Shown: positions 24,810 through 32,048 of the stretch, one piece after another | Numbering within the stretch: position 1 is the first letter of the stretch | How the letters are laid out: every line of letters starts with the position of its first letter | Origin: JAQUQI01 sp041650035 | GTDB taxonomy: Bacteria; Omnitrophota; Gorgyraeia; JABMRG01 | Reading direction: 5' to 3' | DNA length: 64,000 nt | NCBI GenBank assembly: GCA_041650035.1 | Contig: JBAZLY010000002.1 | Location: forward strand, 16,077-80,076 | Notes under the pieces: model-generated | Told to the model about the DNA's origin: nothing | What the model saw: only the letters and a program-made list of their open reading frames with translations | Database searches by the model: none | Made by a program: the position numbers and the translations under genes

Positions 24810-25255
24810 AAGAGATGGTTGCTTAATGAGCATATGCTAATGAGAGGGTATTAAAAAAGATAGAAACAAGCAATCGGACCAAATCTAATCATTCATAAAC
24901 ACGATTTAAGTCCATCAGAAAACCTGTCAGACAAGACTCAACTTCAATCGAGAACCCATAAAAAACCCTTTTTCTGCCTCAATCTCTATGTCCTATAATA
25001 TATCTTATGTTAACTATGCAATGTGAAAAACCCAGCCATAACCCATTATATTACGTAAGTTATAAAGTTATACATCTCGGTTGTGGATAATACCTAAATA
25101 ATACCCCTAATGGCGATTAAAACATATCAAGTACTATCAGATATTACCTGCCTTTTATCATTGTGGACACGCTAAGGTGATCGTATATTTAAAATTTTAA
25201 AATTTTTTTTTGAGCTTGAAACCGGAAAAAATAGCTTATTTTTTGTGGATATTTT
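24810..25255. other. AT-rich convergent intergenic region (terminus)
   Basis: 446 bases without a gene between the ends of two convergent gene runs. It holds the dif candidate at 24988-25015; a TTACGTAA palindrome near 25050; and three same-orientation TTGTGGA-type 9-mers at 25082-25090, 25162-25170 and 25244-25252, the first an exact complement of the DnaA-box TTATCCACA. An A/T-only stretch lies near 25190-25210. Confidence 0.6.
24988..25015. other. dif site (XerC/XerD recombination site)
   Basis: 28 bases in the standard arrangement: left (XerC) arm ATGTCCTATAA, six-base centre TATATC, right (XerD) arm TTATGTTAACT. The right arm differs from the E. coli dif arm TTATGTTAAAT at one of eleven bases; the left arm shares the terminal ATAA and resembles the Bacillus form TCCTAGAA. 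It lies at the point where leading-strand gene orientation switches from + to -, which is where dif is expected. Chromosome dimers would be resolved here. Confidence 0.8.
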
Positions 25256-26563
25256 TTAGCCGAGGTTTAGAAGCGGGATATTGAGGCGCTGTCTTTTGGT
25301 CTCCCCTTTTTGCAGGTTTTTTTGGCGCCAGGAAAGGCTGTTTCTTGGGTGGTTTTTTAAGCCCTTCCGCAAGGGGTTTTTTGATGATGCCAGATGGATG
25401 GTATGCTTGCCGTATTTTTTGGCAATTTCATCAATCATCCTTGAGACCTTTTCTACCTTTTCTATTCTTATCGCATCATCAAAAAGCGTCCTTTGATACT
25501 GCAAGTTTACGGTGATATCTGATAAGACAATGCCCGATGCCCTGTACAGCAGGCCATCTTTAAAGATATCGTCAAAAAGCCCTGCTAAAATATCTGCGAA
25601 TTCCATCGTTGATGATGAATGACAGCTCAAGGTTGCCATGAGGCCTGTTGCCTTAAAATCCTGCGTTTTTAGATATGCCAGAAGACGTCTCGCGAAAAGG
25701 CCGTGACGCCTTAATTTTATGCATGCAGACTCAAGATTTCTTGTAATCTGCGCCTTGACAAACAATCTGTTTTTTGATGCCGGCGAAAAGGTCTTTGTCT
25801 TGCTTATTGATAAATACTTCTCTTTTCTTAATGTGTTGATTCGATACACATAATGCCCTCTAAGTTCAAGCCACAATTCCCTGCCTATTTTGCCTAAAAT
25901 ACTCTCCGCAAAATCTAAGGGTTTATTGATATAATCAAAGACATTATTAAGCCCATAACGGCGTAAAAGCTCAACCGTATTATGCCCGAAACCGCAGACC
26001 TCCTCAAAAGAAGTCTGCTTTAAAAAGCAATGGATCTCATGGCCCGGCAATGCCTTTATGCCGGACGGTTTATTACAGCCCGAGCAGAGTTTTGCAAGTG
26101 TCTTTGACAGGCTTAGGCCTATTGAGACAGTGATATCCAGCTCTTTTTCGATTCTTTTCTTTATTAGAAGCGCGATATTCTCATAGCCTGCGTGATAAAG
26201 CCTCCTCATACCGGTAATGTCGCAAAATGCCTCATCAATAGAATATTCCTCAACATCGGGGCTGAATTGCCTTAATATGGAAAACATCCTTTCAGAATAA
26301 ATACTGTAAAGCTCATAATCACTTGGTATTATAATTGCGTCGGGGATAATCTTCTTAACCTCATGCAGGCGTATACCCCTTCCAATGCCTCTGGCCTTTG
26401 CCTCATAGCTTGCGCAGGATACTATCCCCCTCTCTTTCCCCGTTATCACGGATTTTCCTTTTAAAATAGGGCTTCTGGCCTGCTCGCATGAAACGAAAAA
26501 GGCATCGCAGTCTACATGCAATATAGCCTTTGGATAGTTTTTAAGGGTTATGAATTGGGACAC
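25256..26563 (-). CDS. Y-family (UmuC/DinB-like) translesion DNA polymerase
   Basis: 435 residues starting with GTG at 26563, 4 bases after the LexA-like gene. Catalytic acidic residues: D18 in HVDCDAFFVSCEQ and D111/E112 in YSIDEAF; F23 is the likely steric gate. Residues 358-362 QRTLF form a beta-clamp binding motif (QxxLF). The C-terminal basic tail (GKHTIHLASSKNPLRKGL...) is of UmuC/ImpB style. It copies damaged DNA with low fidelity. Co-transcribed with the repressor from the promoter at 27159-27187. Confidence 0.9.
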   Translation of the reverse strand: MSQFITLKNYPKAILHVDCDAFFVSCEQARSPILKGKSVITGKERGIVSCASYEAKARGIGRGIRLHEVKKIIPDAIIIPSDYELYSIYSERMFSILRQFSPDVEEYSIDEAFCDITGMRRLYHAGYENIALLIKKRIEKELDITVSIGLSLSKTLAKLCSGCNKPSGIKALPGHEIHCFLKQTSFEEVCGFGHNTVELLRRYGLNNVFDYINKPLDFAESILGKIGRELWLELRGHYVYRINTLRKEKYLSISKTKTFSPASKNRLFVKAQITRNLESACIKLRRHGLFARRLLAYLKTQDFKATGLMATLSCHSSSTMEFADILAGLFDDIFKDGLLYRASGIVLSDITVNLQYQRTLFDDAIRIEKVEKVSRMIDEIAKKYGKHTIHLASSKNPLRKGLKNHPRNSLSWRQKNLQKGETKRQRLNIPLLNLG

Positions 26564-26567
26564 GTCT

Positions 26568-27149
26568 TTATTTGTATTTTCTTATATTCGCGATAACCAC
26601 ACCGGCTATAATAAGCTCATGCTTAGGTATTATAGTGGGATACTTCTGATTTGCCGCCTGCAGATAGACCTTTTTGGCCTTTTGCTTAAAATATTTTAAT
26701 GTCCACTCATTATCAACCCGGGCTATAACAATATCACCGTCTTTTGGGTCAAGGCCTTTCTGGATAAGGACAAGGTCCCCCTGATGTATGCCAGCCTCTA
26801 TCATGGAATCGCCCCGGACATTTACAAGGAATGTCGCGTTGGGATTTGACACGAGATACTCATCAATGCTTACAACATCCTGAAGCTCTTCTTCAGCGGG
26901 ACTTGGAAAACCTGCCTGTATTGAGCCCAGTATAGGTACTGCCCTCATTGCCTTTTTAGGGATAAGCCGGCCTCTGTCATCTTTTTCCAAAAGGCCCGCT
27001 TTTATAAGAGCCGATACTCTTTTAAACGCGGCATTCTTTGAGCTTAAACTAAAGATAGAAAGCATTTCAGAATATGACGGCATTCTTTTTTTCTTAAAGT
27101 AAAAACCCTTTATCTTATCTAAGTATAATAAAAGCTTTTCTTTTTTCAT
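26568..27149 (-). CDS. LexA-like self-cleaving repressor
   Basis: 193 residues. N-terminal winged helix (about 1-65, MPSYSEMLSIFSLSSKNAAFKRVSALIKAGLL) like LexA, then an S24 autoprotease domain: cleavage site A79-G80 (SIQAGFPSPAE), catalytic serine S115 (GDSMIEAG) and lysine K152 (TLKYF). In family members RecA on single-stranded DNA triggers self-cleavage. With the downstream polymerase it makes a UmuDC-like unit that also carries its own DNA-binding domain. The start at 27149 gives the standard LexA N-terminus. Confidence 0.9.
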   Translation of the reverse strand: MKKEKLLLYLDKIKGFYFKKKRMPSYSEMLSIFSLSSKNAAFKRVSALIKAGLLEKDDRGRLIPKKAMRAVPILGSIQAGFPSPAEEELQDVVSIDEYLVSNPNATFLVNVRGDSMIEAGIHQGDLVLIQKGLDPKDGDIVIARVDNEWTLKYFKQKAKKVYLQAANQKYPTIIPKHELIIAGVVIANIRKYK

Positions 27150-27158
27150 GACAGGGAT

Positions 27159-27187
27159 ATTATAGTGAACGATTGTTCACGTGTCAA
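27159..27187 (-). promoter_or_regulatory. Consensus SOS promoter with LexA operator in the spacer
   Basis: On the - strand: TTGACA (27187-27182), 17-base spacer, TATAAT (27164-27159), both perfect. The spacer holds a perfect inverted repeat GTGAAC-N4-GTTCAC (27165-27180), which contains GAAC-N4-GTTC, the core of Gram-positive-type (DinR) LexA boxes. Repressor binding would block both promoter elements. The predicted transcription start at about 27152 is only 3 bases before the ATG at 27149. Confidence 0.85.
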
Positions 27188-27234
27188 CAAAAATATGCAA
27201 AGGCAACGGCTAAAGGCCCCGGCTACTTAACTCT

Positions 27235-27262
27235 TTGACATTTCTGCCGCTTTTGCTATAAT
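27235..27262 (+). promoter_or_regulatory. Consensus extended -10 promoter of dus, leaderless
   Basis: TTGACA at 27235-27240, 16-base spacer, TGC then TATAAT at 27257-27262 (extended -10). The usual +1, seven bases after the -10, falls at 27269, exactly the A of the dus ATG. No ribosome binding site is present. The promoter is divergent from the SOS promoter 50 bases away. Confidence 0.8.
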
Positions 27263-27268
27263 CATGCC

Positions 27269-28330
27269 ATGCTAAAAATCGGAGACTATACCCTGGAATC
27301 AAAACTCATCCTGGCCCCTCTTTCAGGCTGTTCAGACCTGCCATTTAGACTCATATGCAGGGAGCATGGCTGTAAGTTTGCCTTTTACGAGATGCTTGAC
27401 GCCCATGGTATAACCTATGGACATAGGCGCACATTGTCAATGCTTGAAACAGACAAAAGAGACTCCCCCATTGGTGTGCAAATCTTAGGTAATGACCCCG
27501 AGAGGGTGCTGGAAGCTGTTCAGATTATATTAAACAATTCTAATTCAAAAATAATTGATCTTAATTGTGCCTGCCCGGCTTTAAAAGTCCTTAAGAAAAA
27601 ATGCGGCGCTTATCTTCTTAAAGAACCGGAACAGGCAGGAAGGATCATTAAAAAACTCTCCTCCTGCCTCTCTACTCCTATTACAATAAAACTAAGGGCA
27701 GGCTGGGGCAGGGAACACCAGAATGAAGGACTATTACTTGCTAAAATAGCCCAGGATAATGGCGCAAAAGCAGTGTTTTTCCATGGAAGGAGCTGTTCGC
27801 AGGGGTATTCCGGCAAGGCATCATATGAACCCATAAAACAGGCCAAAGAAGCCCTTAAAATCCCTGTTATTGGAAGCGGTGATGTATTATCCCCCGAGCT
27901 TGCGAAGGATATGCTGGATAGAACTGGCTGTGACGGTGTTTTAATAGCAAGAGGCGCTTTTGGCGCGCCCTGGATATTTGCGCAGACAGAAAAATATTTA
28001 AAAGACGGCCTGCCTTCTTCTCTTGCTTCTTATGAAATAATAGTAAACACTGCCAAACGCCACATTCAAATCTTTAAAGACTGGAAGGATAGAAAACTTC
28101 TTTGCCATAACGAGGAGGCCTCAAATAGGCAACCAAAACAACCAACCTCCCCCGCCCCTGAAAAATACTATATCGGTCATCTGCGAAAAATAGCTATGTG
28201 GTATTCAAAAGGCCTGCCCTACTCTAAAAGAGCCCGCGAGACCATATCATTTGCCAATAGCTTTGATGAAATCATAGGTATTCTTGACAGGCTTAAGAAT
28301 GATTATGATATCAAGTGGCTGAAAAGGTAA
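27269..28330 (+). CDS. dus: tRNA-dihydrouridine synthase
   Basis: 353 residues, FMN enzyme reducing uridine to dihydrouridine in the tRNA D-loop. MLKIGDYTLESKLILAPLSGCSDLPFR is the standard barrel start; the catalytic cysteine is C102 in DLNCACPALKVLKKKCGAYLL; SGDVLSPELAKDML and DGVLIARGAFGAPWIF complete the pattern. The N-terminus fits the family, so the ATG at 27269 is certain enough, and the predicted transcript starts on it. This is the only gene on the + strand to the right of the dif region. An unusual Asn/Gln/Pro-rich insert lies near 282-296. Confidence 0.92.
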   Translation: MLKIGDYTLESKLILAPLSGCSDLPFRLICREHGCKFAFYEMLDAHGITYGHRRTLSMLETDKRDSPIGVQILGNDPERVLEAVQIILNNSNSKIIDLNCACPALKVLKKKCGAYLLKEPEQAGRIIKKLSSCLSTPITIKLRAGWGREHQNEGLLLAKIAQDNGAKAVFFHGRSCSQGYSGKASYEPIKQAKEALKIPVIGSGDVLSPELAKDMLDRTGCDGVLIARGAFGAPWIFAQTEKYLKDGLPSSLASYEIIVNTAKRHIQIFKDWKDRKLLCHNEEASNRQPKQPTSPAPEKYYIGHLRKIAMWYSKGLPYSKRARETISFANSFDEIIGILDRLKNDYDIKWLKR

Positions 28331-28482
28331 AATACGCAGTCAAGGTTAATATAGGGTACAGTGCGAAGCTCAATCTTGGGACAGTGGCCCGATTGAATTT
28401 CAAAGCGTCTGTATTAAGGTATATTAAGGTATTAAGGCATCAAACTGCTAACGGCAATCGGGCTGCCTCTTTACATCCTTGC

Positions 28483-29430
28483 CTAAACAGAGGCTTCCAC
28501 TCTTTTCATGACCAGGATGCCCCGGCGCGACATCTCATTCGCGTTTTTAGAGTTCACGTCGGCAAGCATATGCCGCAGGAGAAATGCCTTGATGCCTAAA
28601 CCTTCTTTGGCGGACATCTGCGTTAAACCCGCCATACCCTCAACTATATCATCCTCTCTATCGAAATTATTGAATATGTAAAGTGTTAACAACATGCTGA
28701 TGCCGCCTGGCGAATCCCTGCCGAATTCAACAATGTTATTAAGTTCGAATTCATTGCGCGTGTTTACAAACATCCTGGCAAAGCGGTCGAGCCTTTCCCC
28801 GTCGCATATTATACTGCATAGGACATTAAACATAAATTCTTCTTTTGAATCACTTGCGAATAGATTAAAAGACAGATTAAGCTGTCGGGCTACGTATCTG
28901 CCGTATCCAGCGTTGTCAAATAATATGCCATCGTCCTTCCGGACAGAGGCAAGCTTACGTTTGAGGCTGTTTCTTTCAAGCCCATTCAGCTTTTTATAAG
29001 GACTATACATGAACGAATACCCTGCGCCATTCAAAGACTTAGAGAGTATGCCCAGTTGTTCCAATAATCTAAGCGATGTCCTGATATCTTTTATTGTGTA
29101 TTGCGGCTCTCGCTCGCCGGTATACCAGAATTGCCGGATATCCCGAAGCGTTATGCCGTCTTTTCTACCATAAAAACGCTCTTCCAATATCCCTAATACC
29201 TTTAATAACGGTCTCCGTATCGTAGCGGCATCTGAAGAAGCGGATTCTGCAGGCCAGGTTGTTACAGCGGTCAAACCCCTGACATCATGCGATAACCCGG
29301 CAGATACCGGCCTTAACAATCTGTCATGACCCCAGACACAGGCAGGGTTAATAACGCGCCGCGCATCCTCTTGCGCGAGGATGGGGCGAAAACATGTTAA
29401 TAATATATAAAAATATATTATGATCATCAA
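28483..29430 (-). CDS. Exported hypothetical protein with winged-helix-like middle
   Basis: 315 residues. An N-terminal hydrophobic segment with a signal-peptide cut after about residue 19 (LLTCFRPILAQ) is followed by a basic region, then a part that resembles a winged helix (LLKVLGILEERFYGRKDGITLRDIRQFWYTG ... RTSLRLLEQLGILSKSL) and a long helical C-terminus. A DNA-binding-like fold on an exported protein would be odd, so either the first 20 residues are not a true signal or the domain is something else. I do not recognise the family. Confidence 0.6.
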   Translation of the reverse strand: MMIIIYFYILLTCFRPILAQEDARRVINPACVWGHDRLLRPVSAGLSHDVRGLTAVTTWPAESASSDAATIRRPLLKVLGILEERFYGRKDGITLRDIRQFWYTGEREPQYTIKDIRTSLRLLEQLGILSKSLNGAGYSFMYSPYKKLNGLERNSLKRKLASVRKDDGILFDNAGYGRYVARQLNLSFNLFASDSKEEFMFNVLCSIICDGERLDRFARMFVNTRNEFELNNIVEFGRDSPGGISMLLTLYIFNNFDREDDIVEGMAGLTQMSAKEGLGIKAFLLRHMLADVNSKNANEMSRRGILVMKRVEASV

Positions 29431-29544
29431 ACGTAACCAGTAAACAAGAAATTTTTTTGCCGGGTTATTTTTCCCTGCCGCTATTATCTCCTATTAAGGA
29501 TAGCAGGTATAGCTTGAGGGATTTGAGACAAGGCGGTAAAAATG

Positions 29545-31380
29545 TTAATCCGCCTGTGCCGCGCGGCCGGCTCTTTTGCGGGCGGTTTCAGCAAGATAAA
29601 GCTTTCTGATCCTTATAGACTTTGGGGTAATCTCAACTAATTCATCATCCTCGATAAACTCAAGGGCAAATTCAAGGGTCATCTGCCTTGGCGGGGTAAG
29701 CGCTATAGCCTCATCGCTTCCCGAAGCACGCATATTGGTTAGTTTTTTACCACGCAACGCATTTACAACCAAATCAACGCCTTTATTGTTGACGCCTACA
29801 ATCATGCCTTCATAAATCTTGTCTCCCGGGCGTATAAATATCTCGCCACGGTCCTGAAGATTAAAAAGGGCGTAAGCTACGGCATTACCTGCCGCCTGGG
29901 AAATAAGAACGCCGCTTTGACGCAACGGCAATTCTCCTTTATAGGGCTGATATTCAAAAAAGTTCTGATACATCACGCCATTGCCGCGTGTCATCATCAA
30001 AAAATCACCTCTAAAACCAATCAAGGCCCTTGAGGCTATAAGAAACTCCATACGGCATGTACCCGCTGACGTTATCTTTATATCCCGTGTCTGCGCTTTG
30101 CGGGAGCCGAGGGCCTGCATAACAGCCCCTTGATACTCGCTTTCAACTTCTATGACTACCTCCTCCACAGGTTCAAACGGCCGGCTGTCAATCTTTTTTA
30201 AAATCACCTGCGGCCTTGATACCTCCATCTCATAGCCTTCGCGGCGCATTGTCTCAATAAGTATGGCGAGATGAAGCTCTCCCCTGCCGGAGACCTTAAG
30301 CCTTTCCGTTCCGGCCACATCTTCTACCTTTATACCAACATTTATCATTGCCTCATGCATAAGGCGTTCGCGTATATGCCTTGAGGTCAAAAATCTGCCT
30401 CCGTCCGACCCTGCAAGCGGGCTTGTATTATGAGAAAAATTCATGGATATCGTCGGCTCATCTATTTTAATTACCGGCAGTCCTTGCGGATTATCCGCGC
30501 ATGCCAGAGTCTCTCCTACTTCAGCATTTTCAACACCGGATATCAATATAATGTCGCCTGCTGCAGCCTCTTCCGCCTCAACCCGCGCCAGGCCGCGGTA
30601 TTTCATGATCCGGGTCACTTTGCCCTTCTCAATAGACCCGTCACGTTTGACAAGTGCTATGGTATCATTAATACGGACAGCTCCGCAGAATATCCTGCCT
30701 ATGGCAATACGCCCTATATAAGAATCATAATCAAGCATTGTGATCAGCATCTGAAAAGGCAGGTCAGGGTCTGCAATAGGGGGTAATACCCTGTGCAATA
30801 TTGCCTCTAAAAGAGGCCTCATTGAATCCCTCGGGTCATCAAGGTCAAGCATGGCATAGCCATCCTTACCGGAGGCATAGATTATGGGAAAATCAAGTTG
30901 TTCATCGGTTGCATTTAGCTCGCAGAAAAGATCAAATACCATGTCCGCCACCTCGTCAGGGCGAACATGCGGGCGGTCAAGTTTGTTTATTACAAGTATG
31001 GGTTTTAGATGCAGTTCAAGGGATTTTTTAAGGACAAATTTGGTCTGGGGCATAGGGCCTTCAAAGGCATCAACGAGCAGGAGTACACCGTCAACCATTT
31101 TCAATATACGCTCGACCTCGCTTCCGAAATCAGCGTGGCCGGGCGTATCCACAAGATTGAATTGAACCCCTTTATACTGCAAAGAGGCGTTCTTGGAGAG
31201 GATAGTGATCCCTCTTTCTTTTTCAAGCGGGTTGGAGTCCATTATGGCGGACTCGCCTTCCTTAAATTTATGAGCGCCCGAATACCTTAATAAGGCGTCA
31301 ATCAAGGTAGTCTTGCCATGGTCAACATGGGCTATTATAGCAAGATTTCTTATGTCTTTTCTTCTCTTTTGATGCGGCAT
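29545..31380 (-). CDS. typA: Ribosome-associated GTPase BipA/TypA
   Basis: 611 residues. Translation GTPase related to EF-G that assists 50S assembly at low temperature and under stress. G1 AHVDHGKTTL (about 16-25), G2 ERGITI, G3 DTPGHADFG, G4 NKLDRP are intact; domain III/V and the BipA-specific C-terminus (GRGELHLAILIETMRREGYEMEVSRPQV and the RPGDKIYEGMIVGVN segment) follow. Driven by a promoter at 31458-31485 with a leader of about 70 bases. Confidence 0.97.
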   Translation of the reverse strand: MPHQKRRKDIRNLAIIAHVDHGKTTLIDALLRYSGAHKFKEGESAIMDSNPLEKERGITILSKNASLQYKGVQFNLVDTPGHADFGSEVERILKMVDGVLLLVDAFEGPMPQTKFVLKKSLELHLKPILVINKLDRPHVRPDEVADMVFDLFCELNATDEQLDFPIIYASGKDGYAMLDLDDPRDSMRPLLEAILHRVLPPIADPDLPFQMLITMLDYDSYIGRIAIGRIFCGAVRINDTIALVKRDGSIEKGKVTRIMKYRGLARVEAEEAAAGDIILISGVENAEVGETLACADNPQGLPVIKIDEPTISMNFSHNTSPLAGSDGGRFLTSRHIRERLMHEAMINVGIKVEDVAGTERLKVSGRGELHLAILIETMRREGYEMEVSRPQVILKKIDSRPFEPVEEVVIEVESEYQGAVMQALGSRKAQTRDIKITSAGTCRMEFLIASRALIGFRGDFLMMTRGNGVMYQNFFEYQPYKGELPLRQSGVLISQAAGNAVAYALFNLQDRGEIFIRPGDKIYEGMIVGVNNKGVDLVVNALRGKKLTNMRASGSDEAIALTPPRQMTLEFALEFIEDDELVEITPKSIRIRKLYLAETARKRAGRAAQAD

Positions 31381-31726
31381 ATTTTTCCCACAAATAAAAA
31401 ACGCGTGTTTATCGCGCCTTTGATAAGATACGTATTTCTTACTCTATGAATTGCCATATTTTAACAAAATAGCATTATTTGTCAAGCAAAGAACGCATGC
31501 CTGCCAGGCCCGGCCCAAAGATACCCACTCTTATATAAGACCTGACACATTTTGGGCTATCTCTGCCCCAGGGCCCGGTAACAGGACATAAAAACCACAG
31601 AGAGGCAAATATAAACTCTGCCTGTTAATGGCCGAAAGCAATTTTTTCCTGACTGGTTTTAGGAATACCCCCCGGCAATTGGCTTAAAACATCTCCGGGT
31701 TTCACCTTAGGGGTTTAGGCAGGGGG
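31381..31726. other. Gap between typA and the 31727 gene
   Basis: 346 bases. The part near typA holds its promoter. The rest has no gene that I accept; one 26-codon - strand frame from a GTG at 31705 to a stop at 31624 has protein-like composition (VKPGDVLSQLPGGIPKTSQE), but there is no proper ribosome binding site and it could be a remnant. Confidence 0.4.
31458..31485 (-). promoter_or_regulatory. Predicted promoter of typA
   Basis: On the - strand: TTGACA (31485-31480), 16-base spacer, TAAAAT (31463-31458) with TGT just before it (extended -10). Transcription start near 31451, about 70 bases before the ATG at 31380. Confidence 0.7.
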
Positions 31727-32029
31727 TTAAAATTTGTCAAGGGGACAGGATTCCTCAACCTCCCATCGCCTGTCAAATTCATTGTATCTTAAAGTGACCC
31801 GTTCCTTGACATATTCGTGAGATATATCAACATGCGCGGACACGCGGCCTATCATGGCATCGGTTATGGTCAATCCCTCTATATCGTATCCATATTTACG
31901 CGAGACATATTCCTTCGCGGCCTGTTCGGGCATATCTATCCCCATATCTGTCTCCTCCGCCATAATCACACCCTGGCAGGAGAAGAAAAGAAAAACAGTC
32001 AGCAAGACAAAGAATATGAATTTCATCAT
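31727..32029 (-). CDS. Small exported hypothetical protein
   Basis: 100 residues from the ATG at 32029 (a double ATG). The upstream in-frame ATG at 32059 overlaps the DUF1846 stop by 11 bases, but an AGGGGAG site sits before 32029 and the signal peptide MMKFIFFVLLTVFLFFSCQG then starts at residue 1. A lipoprotein-like cysteine is at the end of the hydrophobic core but is not a perfect lipobox. The mature part has AAKEYVSRKYGYDIEGLTITDAMIG and ends EVEESCPLDKF. Last gene of the purine operon; function unknown. Confidence 0.65.
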   Translation of the reverse strand: MMKFIFFVLLTVFLFFSCQGVIMAEETDMGIDMPEQAAKEYVSRKYGYDIEGLTITDAMIGRVSAHVDISHEYVKERVTLRYNEFDRRWEVEESCPLDKF

Positions 32030-32048
32030 CCCCCATACTCCCCTTTTT

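Noticed and set aside
24810..25255. Replication origin (AT-rich gap with DnaA-box-like 9-mers)
   Set aside because: Genes on both sides point towards the gap and not away from it, no dnaA, dnaN or other origin genes are near, and a dif-like site is present; a terminus fits better.
28315..28599. 94-residue + strand frame after dus
   Set aside because: It overlaps the dus end and the antisense of the 28483 gene, with no family pattern.
31624..31705. 26-codon - strand frame downstream of the 31727 gene
   Set aside because: Protein-like composition but no properly spaced ribosome binding site and too short to judge; recorded only in the gap entry.
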